The notes under the pieces are model-generated. The model made no database searches. It worked only from the letters and a program-made list of their open reading frames with translations, and was not told the DNA's origin. 64,000 bases of DNA from Solwaraspora sp. WMMD1047 (lineage in GTDB: Bacteria; Actinomycetota; Actinomycetes; Mycobacteriales; Micromonosporaceae): assembly GCF_029626155.1 (NCBI RefSeq), contig NZ_JARUBL010000001.1, positions 7,756,816 to 7,820,815 on the forward strand, written 5' to 3'. Positions within the stretch are counted from its first letter, which is position 1, and the number at the start of each line of letters is the position of its first letter. The position numbers were made by a program, and so were the translations under genes. Below are positions 52,798 to 62,700 of the stretch, one piece after another.

Positions 52798-54630
52798 TCA
52801 GGTGTCCAGGCCGCGCAGGATCAGTGGTAGGCGGTCGGCGCCGACGCCGCTGATCCGGACCGGCACCCCCCAGTCCTGCCGGGTCAGGTGGCAGGCGGCG
52901 TGCTCGGCGTCCGCGTCGCAGGTGGCCGCCTGGGCGACGACCTGCAACACCCCGGCCGGCACCTCCGGGTTGACCACGAGCCGGCGGCTCAACTCCGGGC
53001 CGGTGCCGGCGCCCTCCAGCAGCAGCTCCGGCGGAGACGCCGAGACCGTCACCCGGGTCGGCGGCCCGAACGAGTCGTCCAGCTTCTGCCCGGGTGCCGG
53101 AGTGAAGATCACCTCCAGGGTGACCGGCCCGGCGGCCAGGTCGGTCGGCGGGCGCTCGGCCCGCCGCCGCTGACCGTCCACGGTGCTGGCGCCGGCCGCC
53201 GAGAGCGCACCCGGCGCCAACCGGGTCAGCCGGTGCGCCGCCGACTCCACCACCACGACCCCGCCGTCGGTGGTCAGCACCAGGTCGCTCGGCTCGGCCA
53301 GGTCGGTGGCGACGGTGGTGACCTGGTCGGTTTCCGGGTCGAGGCGGCGGACCGCGCCGTTGTAGGTGTCGGCGACCAGCACCGAGCCGTCCGGCAACGC
53401 GCAGACCCCGAGCGGGTGCTGCAGCAGCGCCCGGTCGGCCGGACCGTCGACGTGCCCGAAGTCGAAGAGTCCCTGCCCGACCGCGGTGTGCAGCTCGCCG
53501 TCCTCGACGTACCGCAGGGCGCTGGTTTCGCTGTCGGCGAGCCAGAGCCGGCGGCCGTCGACCGAGGTGGCCAGCCCGGACGGCTGGGCCAGCCAGACAT
53601 CCGGCAGCGGGCCGTCGCGCAGCGCCTCCACGGTGGTGCCGGCGTACGTGCCGGCCGTCCGCTTCACCGGGTCGAACCACCAGAGCTGGTGGATGCCGGC
53701 CATCGCCACGATCAGCCGGTCGTCGTACCAGGCCAGGTCCCAGGGGGAGGAGAGGTCGACCGAGCGGGCGTCGTGGGCGTGGTCGTCCACGGTGGACCGC
53801 CACTGCCGGCCGGTGCCGGCGACCGTGGTCACCTCGCCGGTCGCCAACCGTACGCCGCGCAGCAGGTGGTTGACCGTGTCGGCGACCACCAGGTCGTAGC
53901 CGGCGACCTCGGCCGCGTGCGGCGGCAGCAGGCAGAGCCCCTGCGGCTCGGAGAACCGGGCGTCGGCCGGCCCGCCGTCGGCCCGGCCCCGGCTGCCGGA
54001 GCCGATCCGGCGCAGCACCGTCTCCCCGTCGGGGGCCAGTTCGACGAGCGAGTGCCGGGCCGAGTCGGAGACCAGCAGCTTCCCGTCCGGCAGGGCCAGC
54101 GCCTTGCCCGGGAAGCGCAGCGTGGTGGCCGGTTCGGCGGGCGGGACGTACGGTCCGTCGCCGCGGTGCAGGGTGCCCTTCGCCTCGTGGGCGGCGATCA
54201 GCTCGTCGAGCAGCCGGGTCAGGCCCTCGGCGTGGCCCTCACCGGCCATCGTGGCGACCACGTACCCCTCCGGGTCGACCACGCAGAGCGTCGGCCACGC
54301 CTTGGCGGCGTACTGCTGCCACATCTCCAGCTCGGGGTCGTCGAGCACCGGGTGGGTCACGCCGTACCGCTCCACGGCGGCGGCCACGGCGGCCGGGTCC
54401 TTCTCGTGCTCGAACTTCGGCGAGTGCACCCCGATCACCACGAGGACGTCGCCGTACTTCTCCTCCAGCGGACGCAGCTCGTCGAGCACGTGCAGGCAGT
54501 TCACGCAGCAGAAGGTCCAGAAGTCGAGGATCAGGACCCGGCCGCGCAGGTCGGCCAGCGTAAGTTGCCTGTCGCCGGTGTTCAGCCAGCGTCGACCGCG
54601 CAGCTCCGGCGCCCGTACCCGTGCATCCAT
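52798..54630 (-). CDS. thioredoxin-domain protein with NHL beta-propeller
   Basis: 610 aa. Residues ~1-150 form a thioredoxin-like domain: VLILDFWTFCCVNCLHVLDEL carries a CxxC (CVNC) motif preceded by an extra Cys, then VIGVHSPKFEHEKDPAAV and AWPTLCVVDPEG. Residues ~165-470 form an NHL-repeat propeller (FPGKALALPDGKLLVSDSARHSLVEL, FSEPQGLCLLP, LQHPLGVCALPDGSVLVADTYNGAVRRLD). This is the NHLRC2-like architecture. It lacks a signal peptide, so it is likely cytosolic. The C-terminal domain is beta-rich. It converges with pxpA. Confidence 0.9.
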   Translation of the reverse strand: MDARVRAPELRGRRWLNTGDRQLTLADLRGRVLILDFWTFCCVNCLHVLDELRPLEEKYGDVLVVIGVHSPKFEHEKDPAAVAAAVERYGVTHPVLDDPELEMWQQYAAKAWPTLCVVDPEGYVVATMAGEGHAEGLTRLLDELIAAHEAKGTLHRGDGPYVPPAEPATTLRFPGKALALPDGKLLVSDSARHSLVELAPDGETVLRRIGSGSRGRADGGPADARFSEPQGLCLLPPHAAEVAGYDLVVADTVNHLLRGVRLATGEVTTVAGTGRQWRSTVDDHAHDARSVDLSSPWDLAWYDDRLIVAMAGIHQLWWFDPVKRTAGTYAGTTVEALRDGPLPDVWLAQPSGLATSVDGRRLWLADSETSALRYVEDGELHTAVGQGLFDFGHVDGPADRALLQHPLGVCALPDGSVLVADTYNGAVRRLDPETDQVTTVATDLAEPSDLVLTTDGGVVVVESAAHRLTRLAPGALSAAGASTVDGQRRRAERPPTDLAAGPVTLEVIFTPAPGQKLDDSFGPPTRVTVSASPPELLLEGAGTGPELSRRLVVNPEVPAGVLQVVAQAATCDADAEHAACHLTRQDWGVPVRISGVGADRLPLILRGLDT

Positions 54631-54651
54631 CACCCCATCGTGCCGGACCGG

Positions 54652-54679
54652 GTGCCGGGTCCGAGCACGGACCCGGCAC
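54652..54679. terminator. terminator of the LppU-like gene
   Basis: GTGCCGGGTCCG (54652-54663) and CGGACCCGGCAC (54668-54679) form a perfect 12-bp stem with an AGCA loop, 7 bp past the stop of the minus-strand gene at 54686. Confidence 0.8.
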
Positions 54680-54685
54680 GCCCGG

Positions 54686-57600
54686 TCAGCCGGGAGTCGC
54701 CCGGTTCAGGCAGAGCACCTGGCGCGGGTTGCCGCCGGAGGCCTGCACGTCGATGCGCGGCTGGGTCTGGTCGGCGCAGTGGGCCGGGTCCTCCACCTTG
54801 GAGATCACCGTGTAGGCGTCGGGGTCGCTGCAGTCCACCTCGACCGGCCGGTCGCCCTCGTTTTTGACGCACTCGCCGACCGCCGGGCTGAAGACGGGAT
54901 CGTCGCCACCGGTCTTGCCGAGCAGCCAGAGGCTGCCCAGCGGGATGCCGAGGATCAGCACCGCCGCGGTCAGTACCGCGAGCAGCACCCGACCGTTGCG
55001 AACCTGCGGGGTCGGCGGGTCGGCCTTCGGCTGCTCGGCCGCGTCGGCCTCGGGCTTGAAGGCGTCGAACCGGCCCTGCTCCGGCTCAGCCGGCGCCCAT
55101 CCGCCGCCACCGACCGAGGTCTCGGGACCGGCGGGTGGCGCGGCCGCGCCGAACTGCTGACCGGGACCGTACGGCGAGCGCTGGGCGGGTGGGCCGCCGG
55201 CGAAGCCGCCGGGCGGACCGTCCATGATCCCGGTACGGTCGAGGCCGGCCTGTCCAGGCGCGACGGACCCGCCGAAGGCGCCGGTCTGACCCTGGTCGCC
55301 TGCCACCTGGCCACCGCCCGGATAGCGATCCGGCGGCGGCCCGAACGGCTGCGGCGCCGGCCCGCCGGGTGGGCGTCCCCCCGGCGCGTCGACCAGATCA
55401 CCGAACGGCGGCGGCCCGTCGTGGAACGACCGCCCCCGGTCGGGCGGGGCATTCCGCCCCTGGTCCGGCGGGGCGTTCCAGCCCGGCTCAGGCGGCGGCG
55501 CACCCCGACCCGGCTCAGGCGACGCGTTCCAGCCCTGGTCGGGCGGGGCAGTCCGGCCCTGGTCGGGCGGGGCAGTCCGGCCCTGGTCGGGCGGGGCGCT
55601 GGACGGTCCCGGCGGCGCCATCCGGGGCAGCTCCGGATGGTCCTCCGGGGCCTGCTGCGCCGGGGCCGCTCCGTAGATGCCCGGCACCCGGCGGGGCACC
55701 TCGCTCCTGGCCGGCTGGCGCTGGTCCAGTTCGGCCTGCCGCTCCGCCGCTTCCCAGCGCACCGGGTCGACCTGCTCGACCGGCTGCTCCGGCTCGGCCT
55801 CCGGGCTCGCCGGCCGGCCGTAGACGCGCGGCTGTGGCGTGGACGCCGGCATCGGCCGCATGGCGTGGTCGCTCGGTGGCATCACCCGGCTGGCCATGGG
55901 CACCGAGGCGCTCGCCGTCACCGGCTTCGCCACCCCGGCCGGCCGGTCGGCGTCGGCGGGCTGGTCCGCCCCGGACTCCGACGAAGGGACGCCCGGATCG
56001 GCGGCCATCGACTCGGCGGAGCGGGGCATCACGACCCGTCCGGCCATGGCGGGATCACTCCCCGACCGCTGCCGGGGCACGAACGGAACGGCCGGCGAAC
56101 CGGTCGCCGCCGGGGCGGCCGGCGAACCGGGGGCGGCCATCGCGGGCGGACCGGCCGGCGAGCCCGGCGGCGTCATCGCCGACGCGTCGGCGGACTCTTC
56201 GTCGGAGTCGGGGCCGGCTGGTACCGCAGCCCGGGCGGCCGGTGCCGGATGGGCCGCCGCAGCGCCCCAGGCGGGCGGCTGGGCCGCACCGCGCCGGTGG
56301 CTGTCCTGCTCCCCCCGGTCGTCCTGGTCCCGATACGAGTTCTGGTCGTGATGATCGTCCTGATCCCCGTGGGCGTCCTGGGCCGAATAACCGCCCTGAC
56401 CCTGATAACCGCCCTGACCCTGGTAACCGCCCTGGCCCTGGTAGTCGCCCCCGGCGGGATAACCGCCCTGGTCCGGGTGGTCATCCTGGCCCTGGTAGCC
56501 GCCCTGGCCCTCCTGGCCACCCTCGCCCTGGTAGCCGCCCTGCGCCGGGTATCCCTCCCGGCCCTGGAAACCACCCTGGCCTGGGTAACCGCCCTGGGCC
56601 GGGTAACCATCCTGGGATGGGTGACCATCCTGGCCCTGGGGACCACTCTGCGACGAATAGCCGCCCTGACCCTGGTAACCATCCGGGGCCGGGTAACCAC
56701 CCCGGCTCCGGTGGTCGTCGTCGTCCGGGCCGGAGTCGTTCGACGCTGGCGCGCCGTACGGCGGCGGCGCACCGAACGCGCCGCCCGGGTAGTCGGCCGG
56801 CGGCGAGGCGGCCAGACTCGCGCCCGGGATCCGCCGGGCCTCCTGGGGCGGCAGCGGTACGGCACCCTCGGGGGAGATCCCCGGCGCCGGGCCGGGCTGG
56901 TAGAACGGCGTCGCGCGGGGCGACTCGGCCGGCCCTGCCGAGCCACGATCGGCGAACGATGAGCCGTCGGCGGCGCGGAAGGCGCCATGCAGGTTGGAGC
57001 GGGTGCGGTCGGGCGTACCCGGGTCGGCGTCCCCCCGGTGACCGGCGTCGCCCTGGTTCAGCTCGGCCGCTGGCGGCTGCCGGTTCGGCGACCAGGCCGG
57101 CGGTGCCGCTGGCGGCGGCTCGGCGGCCGCCTCCGGCTGGGCCTGCTGCAGCCGGGACTGGGCGGGACGCCACGCCTCCTCGGGTGACCAGGGCTCAGGT
57201 GCCACGGCCGCGACCCGGGCCGAGATGTCCGCCGGGTTGGTGGCGCCACGGAAGGGCAGCGGGGCATCGGACTGCTGGAACGAGATGTTCGCTCCGGCGC
57301 CCGGCGGCCCCTGCGGCACGTCCCAGCGCGGCGGGGACGGAACCGGCGGGTGACCGAACACGTTCCGGTCCGGCGGGTACTGCGGAGCGTTACCCGACAG
57401 CGGCACCTCGGGCCGGGCCGGCGCGGGGCCGGGTACGACCTGGGCCGATCCGGAAACCACCTGGGCGGAGCCGGCAGCCGGCCCCCAGGCTGCGGCGGAC
57501 TCGGACCGCGCCGGCGGTGGCTGGTCCTGGTCGGCCCAGCTCGGCGGGCGCTGTGACCAGTCCGCCCGCCCGGGGTGCGCGCCACCACCGGAGGTGGGGC

Positions 57601-57841
57601 TCGGCGGGTTGTTGTTCGGGCCGGGTCCGTTCGAGCCGGACCAGGCGGGCGGCGAGATCTGCCCGGCGGCGGGCGGCGGGGGTGGCGCCCAGCCGGTGCC
57701 GGCCGAGCCCGGGGCGTTGCCGTGGGGCGGGTACCGGTCGGCACCCCGGCTTTCATGACTGCCGTACGGCGCAGGTGCAGCCGCGTCCGGCGCAGCCTCT
57801 TCCGGCGCCTCGCCGGGCTGCTGCGGATCCTCGGACGTCAT
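54686..57841 (-). CDS. large low-complexity LppU/SCO3897-like membrane protein
   Basis: 1051 aa from ATG 57841, with GGAGGAGG 8 bp upstream. The first ~950 residues are Pro/Gly/Gln/Ala-rich and disordered, including a stretch at 56380-56720 of GGYQGQ(G/D)-type hexapeptides and a later GRTAPPDQ array. One transmembrane helix ([22 protein letters not shown]) precedes a small extracytoplasmic domain: [43 protein letters not shown]...VLCLN with four Cys, as in the LppU/SCO3897 family. Its function is unknown; topology suggests a large cytoplasmic tail. The ORF's long antisense frames are shadows. Confidence 0.82.
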   Translation of the reverse strand: MTSEDPQQPGEAPEEAAPDAAAPAPYGSHESRGADRYPPHGNAPGSAGTGWAPPPPPAAGQISPPAWSGSNGPGPNNNPPSPTSGGGAHPGRADWSQRPPSWADQDQPPPARSESAAAWGPAAGSAQVVSGSAQVVPGPAPARPEVPLSGNAPQYPPDRNVFGHPPVPSPPRWDVPQGPPGAGANISFQQSDAPLPFRGATNPADISARVAAVAPEPWSPEEAWRPAQSRLQQAQPEAAAEPPPAAPPAWSPNRQPPAAELNQGDAGHRGDADPGTPDRTRSNLHGAFRAADGSSFADRGSAGPAESPRATPFYQPGPAPGISPEGAVPLPPQEARRIPGASLAASPPADYPGGAFGAPPPYGAPASNDSGPDDDDHRSRGGYPAPDGYQGQGGYSSQSGPQGQDGHPSQDGYPAQGGYPGQGGFQGREGYPAQGGYQGEGGQEGQGGYQGQDDHPDQGGYPAGGDYQGQGGYQGQGGYQGQGGYSAQDAHGDQDDHHDQNSYRDQDDRGEQDSHRRGAAQPPAWGAAAAHPAPAARAAVPAGPDSDEESADASAMTPPGSPAGPPAMAAPGSPAAPAATGSPAVPFVPRQRSGSDPAMAGRVVMPRSAESMAADPGVPSSESGADQPADADRPAGVAKPVTASASVPMASRVMPPSDHAMRPMPASTPQPRVYGRPASPEAEPEQPVEQVDPVRWEAAERQAELDQRQPARSEVPRRVPGIYGAAPAQQAPEDHPELPRMAPPGPSSAPPDQGRTAPPDQGRTAPPDQGWNASPEPGRGAPPPEPGWNAPPDQGRNAPPDRGRSFHDGPPPFGDLVDAPGGRPPGGPAPQPFGPPPDRYPGGGQVAGDQGQTGAFGGSVAPGQAGLDRTGIMDGPPGGFAGGPPAQRSPYGPGQQFGAAAPPAGPETSVGGGGWAPAEPEQGRFDAFKPEADAAEQPKADPPTPQVRNGRVLLAVLTAAVLILGIPLGSLWLLGKTGGDDPVFSPAVGECVKNEGDRPVEVDCSDPDAYTVISKVEDPAHCADQTQPRIDVQASGGNPRQVLCLNRATPG

Positions 57842-58015
57842 GCGCGCGCCTCCTCCATCACATGTCGGCCGTGCCGATGCCGCGCGGGTGTCCCGCACCC
57901 GGCCGCCGCGACAGGGCGGAACCGGGCGGTGCAGGTCACCCACACGGTGACCGAGCCCCACCGTACCGGGCGCCGGCGGGAAGGGGGAATCCTGGTGTCA
58001 ACCGGTCAGAAACGC

Positions 58016-58050
58016 CGATGACCCGCCCGGGAGGCCCGGGCGGGTCATCG
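58016..58050. terminator. terminator of the 58089 gene
   Basis: The arms 58017-58031 (GATGACCCGCCCGGG) and 58035-58049 (CCCGGGCGGGTCATC) are perfect complements around AGG, and the pair 58016/58050 extends the stem to 16 bp. It lies 39 bp beyond the stop of the 58089 minus-strand gene. Confidence 0.85.
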
Positions 58051-58088
58051 ATCTGGGGGAGGGTTGGAGTGCTTGTCGGCGGCGTTCG

Positions 58089-58226
58089 TCAGCCGTAGAA
58101 GCGCTGGGCGGCCGCGAGGATCTCGTCCCGGACCGCTGGCGAGTTGGCGGAGCGCAGCGCGCGCTCGATGGCGCGGGTCCGGCGGGCGGCGTCCCGGCGG
58201 GTGCGGAATCGGTTGATCATGGTCAT
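58089..58226 (-). CDS. 45-aa Arg/Ala-rich protein
   Basis: MTMINRFRTRRDAARRTRAI, then ERALRSANSPAVRDEILAAAQRFYG: about a quarter Arg/Lys in an amphipathic helix, like small actinobacterial basic proteins found before metabolic operons. ATG 58226 has GAGGGG plus GAAGG upstream. A 16-bp terminator follows and a strong AT-rich dyad (58308-58347) precedes it, so it is probably an independent, regulated gene. The function is unknown; nucleic-acid binding is a guess from its charge. Confidence 0.7.
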   Translation of the reverse strand: MTMINRFRTRRDAARRTRAIERALRSANSPAVRDEILAAAQRFYG

Positions 58227-58307
58227 GGCCTTCGCCCCTCTGGCTCTTCGGTCTCTCGGCGCGTCTTCGGATGTCTCAATTGAAGCGCGGATCGAGCAGG
58301 GATGCCA

Positions 58308-58347
58308 ACGATTATTAGGTGAGCTGCCACACCTACCTAATAATCGT
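58308..58347. promoter_or_regulatory. 13-bp dyad upstream of the 58089 gene
   Basis: ACGATTATTAGGT (58308-58320) and ACCTAATAATCGT (58335-58347) are perfect inverted copies 14 bp apart, unusually AT-rich for this genome, and sit about 80-120 bp upstream of the small gene's ATG. This looks like a dimeric repressor operator. Confidence 0.7.
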
Positions 58348-58387
58348 CGACCGGGAAGGGGGTTTGGTGAGGCATCGTTGGCCCAAT

Positions 58388-58437
58388 GGCAACGGCCGGT
58401 GTACCTCGGAATCACCCGGGGTACACCGGCCGTTGCC
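58388..58437. terminator. terminator of the 2-oxo acid dehydrogenase operon
   Basis: GGCAACGGCCGGTGTACC (58388-58405) and GGTACACCGGCCGTTGCC (58420-58437) form a perfect 18-bp stem with a 14-nt loop, 20 bp past the E2 stop (58457, minus strand). Confidence 0.85.
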
Positions 58438-58456
58438 GGTACGACCTGTCGGACCG

Positions 58457-59956
58457 TCAGGTCCAGGCCAGCAGCGCCGCTTCGGGATCGGCGAGGAACG
58501 AACCGACGTCGGCGAGGAACCTCGACCCGAGTTCGCCGTCGATGATGCGGTGGTCGAACGACAGGGCCAGGGTCGTCACCTGGCGTACCCGGACCTTGCC
58601 CTTGTGTACCCACGGCATCTCCCGGACGGCGCCGAAGGCCAGGATCGCCGACTCCCCGGGCGGCAGGATCGGGGTACCGGTGTCCACCCCGAAGACGCCG
58701 ACGTTCGTGATCGTGAAGGTGCCGCCGGCCATGTCCGCCGGAGCGGTCCGGCCCGCCTTGGCGGTCTTCACCAGGTCGGTCATCGCGTCGGCCAGCTCGC
58801 GCAGCGACAGCCGGCCGGCGTCCTTGATGTTCGGCACGATCAGTCCCCGCTCGGTGGCGGCGGCGATCCCGAGGTTCACGTACTCCTTCACCACGATCTC
58901 GTCGCCGGCCCAGGTCGAGTTGACCTGCGGGTGCCGGCCGACCGCGAGCAGCACCGCCTTCGCCACCAGCAGCAGCGGCGAGCAGCGGACCTCGCGCCAG
59001 TCCGGCCGCGACCGCAGCCGGTCCAGCGCCTTCATCGACCGGGTGACGTCCACGGTCAGGAACTCGGTGACGTGCGGCGCGGTGAACGCCGAGGCCACCA
59101 TGTTCTCCGCGGTGAGCTTGCGTACCCCCTTGATCGGGATCCGGCGCTCCCGGTCGGCGTCGAACGACGGCGCCGTCGTGGTCGCCGTCCGGCCCGCCGG
59201 CTCGGCCACCGCTTCGGTGGCTGCCACGGCCTGGTGTACGTCGTCCCGGGTGATCGAGCCGAGCGGCCCGCTCCCGGTGAGGGTCCGCAGATCCACCCCG
59301 AGATCCCGGGCGAGCTTGCGGACCGGCGGCTTGGCCAGCACGGCGCCGTTGCGCTGCCCGGTCGACACCGGCTCGGCGACGGGCGCCACCTGCTGCGCGG
59401 CCGGCAGCACCGGCTCGGCGGTGGGCGGCGGCGGCCGGTTGCCGGTCGGCTGGGCCGGGGCGGCGGCCGGTCGGGGCTGGGTCGGCGGGGTACCCGGCGA
59501 GGTCGGCTTGCGCGGCCGCCGCTTCGCGGCCGTGGTGCGCGGGCCGTAGCCGACCAGGACGGGGGTCCGCCCGCCCGGGGCGGGACCGCCGATCAGTCCC
59601 GGTTCGACCGGGCCGGCCGGCGCCGGCGGTACGGCGGCCAGCGCCTCCGCCGACGGTTCCGGTAGTTCGCCGGCCGGCCGGGCGGTGGCGCCCGGCAACT
59701 CCCCGGCGTCCGGATCGGTGTCGATGGCGATGATCGGCGTACCGACCTCGACGGTGCTGCCGGCCGGGTGGAAGATCTCCCGTACCCGGCCGCCCCACTT
59801 GGCGGGGATCTCCACCGCCGCCTTCGCCGTCTCCACCTCGACGATCGGCTGGTTCAGCTCGATCGTGTCGCCGACCGAGACCAGCCAGCCGAGGATCTCG
59901 CCCTCGGTCAGCCCTTCACCGAGGTCGGGCAGGTTGAATTCCTTGATCCGCGTCAT
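58457..59956 (-). CDS. dihydrolipoamide acyltransferase (E2) of a 2-oxo acid dehydrogenase
   Basis: 499 aa. One lipoyl domain (IKEFNLPDLGEGLTEGEILGWLVSVGDTIELNQPIVEVETAKAAVEIPA, with the lipoylated Lys in ETAKA), a ~130-residue Pro/Ala linker, a peripheral-subunit-binding domain (AKPPVRKLARDLGVDLRTLTGSGPLGSITRDDV), and the catalytic domain ending with LALSFDHRIIDGELGSRFLADVGSFL (DHRxxDG). It transfers the acyl group from E1 to CoA. With E1alpha and E1beta just upstream it forms a pyruvate or branched-chain 2-oxo acid dehydrogenase; no E3 is present. Confidence 0.94.
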   Translation of the reverse strand: MTRIKEFNLPDLGEGLTEGEILGWLVSVGDTIELNQPIVEVETAKAAVEIPAKWGGRVREIFHPAGSTVEVGTPIIAIDTDPDAGELPGATARPAGELPEPSAEALAAVPPAPAGPVEPGLIGGPAPGGRTPVLVGYGPRTTAAKRRPRKPTSPGTPPTQPRPAAAPAQPTGNRPPPPTAEPVLPAAQQVAPVAEPVSTGQRNGAVLAKPPVRKLARDLGVDLRTLTGSGPLGSITRDDVHQAVAATEAVAEPAGRTATTTAPSFDADRERRIPIKGVRKLTAENMVASAFTAPHVTEFLTVDVTRSMKALDRLRSRPDWREVRCSPLLLVAKAVLLAVGRHPQVNSTWAGDEIVVKEYVNLGIAAATERGLIVPNIKDAGRLSLRELADAMTDLVKTAKAGRTAPADMAGGTFTITNVGVFGVDTGTPILPPGESAILAFGAVREMPWVHKGKVRVRQVTTLALSFDHRIIDGELGSRFLADVGSFLADPEAALLAWT

Positions 59957-59961
59957 CCCGG

Positions 59962-60987
59962 TCACCACCCGAACGAGCGGTCGACGGCGTCGAGCACCCG
60001 GTCCAGGTTGGGCAGGTAGTCCTCCTCCAGCCGGGCGGCCGGGTACGGGGTGTCGTACCCGGTCACCCGCAGCACCGGCGCCTCCAGGGAGTAGAAGCAC
60101 TCCTCGGTGACCCGGGCCGCGATCTCCGCGCCGAGCCCCACGTTGCCCGGGGCCTCGTGCACCACCACGCACCGGCCGGTGCGGCGCACCGACTCGAAGA
60201 CGGGATCGAGGTCCATCGGCGAGAGGCTGCGCAGGTCGATCACCTCAAGGTCCCGGCCGTCCTCCTCGGCGGCGGTCGCCGCGTCCAGCGCGGTCCGCAC
60301 CATCGGGCCGTAGGCCAGCAGGGTCGCGTCGGCGCCGGGCCGCACGACCCGGGCCGCGTGCAACGGGTACGCCTCGGCGAGCGGCGCGTCGACCGCCACC
60401 GGCCCCTTCTCGTAGTAGCGGCGCTTCGGCTCCAGGAAGACGATCGGGTCGTCGGAGGAGATCGCCTGCTGGATCATCGCGTACGCGTCCTGCGGGGAGG
60501 CGCAGCTCACCACCTTCAACCCGGCGGTGTGCGCGAAGTACGCCTCCGGCGACTCGGAGTGGTGTTCCACCGCTCCGATGCCGCCGCCGTACGGAATCCG
60601 GATGACCATCGGGATGCGCAGCTTGCCGCGCGACCGGTAGTACATCTTGGCGACCTGGGAGACGATCTGGTCGTACGCCGGGTAGACGAACCCGTCGAAC
60701 TGGATCTCGCAGATCGGCCGGTAGCCGCGGATTGCCAGGCCGACGGCGGTGCCGATGATGCCGGACTCGGCCAGCGGGGTGTCGATGATCCGGTTCTCGC
60801 CGAAGTCCTTCTGCAGGCCGTCGGTGATCCGGAAGACGCCGCCGAGCTTGCCGACGTCCTCGCCCATGACGACGACCTTGGGGTCGTTTTCCAGCGCGCG
60901 GCGCAGCCCGAGGTTGAGGGCCTTGCCCAGGGTCATGGTCTGCGGCTCGGTGGGGGCGCCGCGGCCGGCCCAGTTCTCGGTGGCCAT
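59962..60987 (-). CDS. 2-oxo acid dehydrogenase E1 component, beta subunit
   Basis: 341 aa: MTLGKALNLGLRRALENDPKVVVMGEDVGKLGGVFRITDGLQKDFGENRIIDTPLAESGIIGTAVGLAIRGYRPICEIQFDGFVYPAYDQIVSQVAKM is the E1beta signature, followed by RIPYGGGIGAVEHHSESPEAYFAHTAGLKVVSCASPQDAY and FYSLEAPVLRVTGYDTPYP. It forms the ThDP-binding heterotetramer with E1alpha. The stop is 5 bp from the E2 start, and its start overlaps the stop of E1alpha (TGATG). The sequence is closest in character to branched-chain 2-oxo acid dehydrogenase E1beta. Confidence 0.94.
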   Translation of the reverse strand: MATENWAGRGAPTEPQTMTLGKALNLGLRRALENDPKVVVMGEDVGKLGGVFRITDGLQKDFGENRIIDTPLAESGIIGTAVGLAIRGYRPICEIQFDGFVYPAYDQIVSQVAKMYYRSRGKLRIPMVIRIPYGGGIGAVEHHSESPEAYFAHTAGLKVVSCASPQDAYAMIQQAISSDDPIVFLEPKRRYYEKGPVAVDAPLAEAYPLHAARVVRPGADATLLAYGPMVRTALDAATAAEEDGRDLEVIDLRSLSPMDLDPVFESVRRTGRCVVVHEAPGNVGLGAEIAARVTEECFYSLEAPVLRVTGYDTPYPAARLEEDYLPNLDRVLDAVDRSFGW

Positions 60988-62171
60988 CAGTGCGCACTCC
61001 CCTCGAACGAGTCCAGGTACCGGGCCATCCGCTCGCGCTCGGCGTCCAGATCCGGTGAGCCGTTCGGGTAGACGTGGTCGAAGAGGGTGACCGGCTGTGG
61101 GTCGGGCATCGCCAGCACCCGCTCGCGCAGGTCCAGCGACTCCCGCTTGGCCTGCTCGTCGATCTCGGCGAAGAAGTCCTCGTCGGCGATCTGCTGCTTG
61201 GTCAGGAAGGCCCGGACCCGGGCGAGGGGGTCCTTGGCCCGCCACGCCTCGACCTCGCTGGCGATCCGGTAGCGGGTCGGGTCGTCGGTGGTGGTGTGGG
61301 CGCCCATCCGATAGGTGTACGCCTCGATCAGGGTCGGCCCCTGGCCGTGCCGGGCGTTGTCCAGCGCGGCGCGGGTCACCGCGTAGGTGGCCAGCACGTC
61401 GTTGCCGTCGACCCGGACCCCGGGGAAGCCGAAGCCGGCGGCCCGCTGGTAGATCGGGATGCGGGTCTGCCGCTCCAGCGGCTCGGAGATGGCCCACTGG
61501 TTGTTCTGGCAGAAGAAGACGATCGGCGAGTTGAAGACGCCGGACCAGACGAACGCCTCGTTCACGTCCCCCTGGGAGGTGGCCCCGTCGCCGAAGTAGG
61601 CGATCACCGCCTCGCCGTCGTCGGTGCCGGTCTTGCCGTCCATGTTGATGCCCATGGCGTAGCCGGTGGCGTGCAGGGTCTGCGCTCCGATGACGATGGT
61701 GTAGAGGTTGAACTTGAACTCGTTCGGGTCCCAGCCGCCCTGGTCGACGCCGCGGAACAGGCCGAACGGCATGATCGGGTCGATCCCCCGGCAGTAGAGC
61801 ACGCCGTGTTCGCGGTAGGTCGGGAACGCCATGTCCTGCGGTCGCAGCGCGCGGCCGGAGCCGACCTGGGCGGCCTCCTGGCCGAGCAGGCTGGCCCAGA
61901 TGCCCAGCTCGCCCTGCCGCTGCAGGGCGGTGGCCTCGGCGTCCAGCTTGCGCACCAGGACGAGGTCCCGGTAGAGGCCGCGGTACTCCTCGTCGGTGAA
62001 GTCGACCCGGTACTCCGTGCCGTCCGGGCCGGTGACCTGGTCGATCCGCTCGCCTTCCGGGGTGAGCAGTTGTACGAGGTCCGGGTCGCCCGGACCGCCC
62101 GCACCGGCTCGCCCGGGCCGAGGTGTGGCCCGCCTGCCGCGGGCCGTGGCCACGCGGTCACCCTTCGCCAT
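60987..62171 (-). CDS. 2-oxo acid dehydrogenase E1 component, alpha subunit
   Basis: 394 aa from ATG 62171 with GGGAGAG 5 bp upstream; the longer frame to 62219 has none. The ThDP motif FGDGATSQGDVNEAFVWSGVFNSPIVFFCQNNQWAIS (GDG...NN) is clear, with FPTYREHGVLYCRG and ATGYAMGINMDG before it and YRMGAHTTTDDPTRYR after it. First gene of the E1alpha-E1beta-E2 operon. The family separates into PDH and BKDH types; the organisation and E1alpha character favour branched-chain 2-oxo acids, but this was not tested. Confidence 0.93.
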   Translation of the reverse strand: MAKGDRVATARGRRATPRPGRAGAGGPGDPDLVQLLTPEGERIDQVTGPDGTEYRVDFTDEEYRGLYRDLVLVRKLDAEATALQRQGELGIWASLLGQEAAQVGSGRALRPQDMAFPTYREHGVLYCRGIDPIMPFGLFRGVDQGGWDPNEFKFNLYTIVIGAQTLHATGYAMGINMDGKTGTDDGEAVIAYFGDGATSQGDVNEAFVWSGVFNSPIVFFCQNNQWAISEPLERQTRIPIYQRAAGFGFPGVRVDGNDVLATYAVTRAALDNARHGQGPTLIEAYTYRMGAHTTTDDPTRYRIASEVEAWRAKDPLARVRAFLTKQQIADEDFFAEIDEQAKRESLDLRERVLAMPDPQPVTLFDHVYPNGSPDLDAERERMARYLDSFEGSAH

Positions 62172-62700
62172 CCGTCTCTCCCTGTCGTTCGTGCGTCGCG
62201 GCGGGGGTATCCCGACCACGCAGCTCGCGTACCCGCCCGACTGCCGCCGGGCCGGTTTCCTGGCCGCCGCGCCTAGCCCTGGTGGGGGTTGCCGCGCGGC
62301 TGTGAACCCGGCCCTGACCGAGACGTGTCGGCCGGGACCCGGTCCGGGAGGTTGCCGGCGCCGGAGTCGCGCCTACCGCAGGGGTGCGCGGAGGACACGG
62401 CTGCGTTGCCGTCTCGCTCCATATTCGCAGAGCAGGTGAGCGCGCCCACAATTCGACCCCATGATCATGATCGAGCTGCAACACATTCGCGCTTGTTGTC
62501 CGGGTTTCGCCCATCCGATCGCGGGCGCGGCCAGAACTTGGCGGCCGGACACGCGGCGGGTGACTGGCCATCCACCGACGGCTGAGTCACTGTATGACAC
62601 GGATTCGGCACCCTCCGAATTCGGCACGATCGGGCGGGCTCCCGGCCTGGGTTGCCGGATCGGTGGTTGACCAGCAGGTTCGACGACGAGGAGCACTCCG
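62172..62700. other. long intergenic region between divergent E1alpha and the Pro-rich protein gene
   Basis: About 530 bp with no supported gene. Base composition drops around 62400-62630 (e.g. CATGATCATGATC, 62461 region). It must hold the promoters for the E1-E2 operon and for the 62701 gene, but no convincing -35/-10 pair could be picked. Open frames here (e.g. 62373-62786 minus, 62652-63410 plus) are shadows or read across the 62701 gene. Confidence 0.5.

Noticed and set aside
58308-58347. Canonical iron box (IdeR/DmdR1)
   Set aside because: The half-sites are too far apart and the interior does not match the 19-bp consensus.
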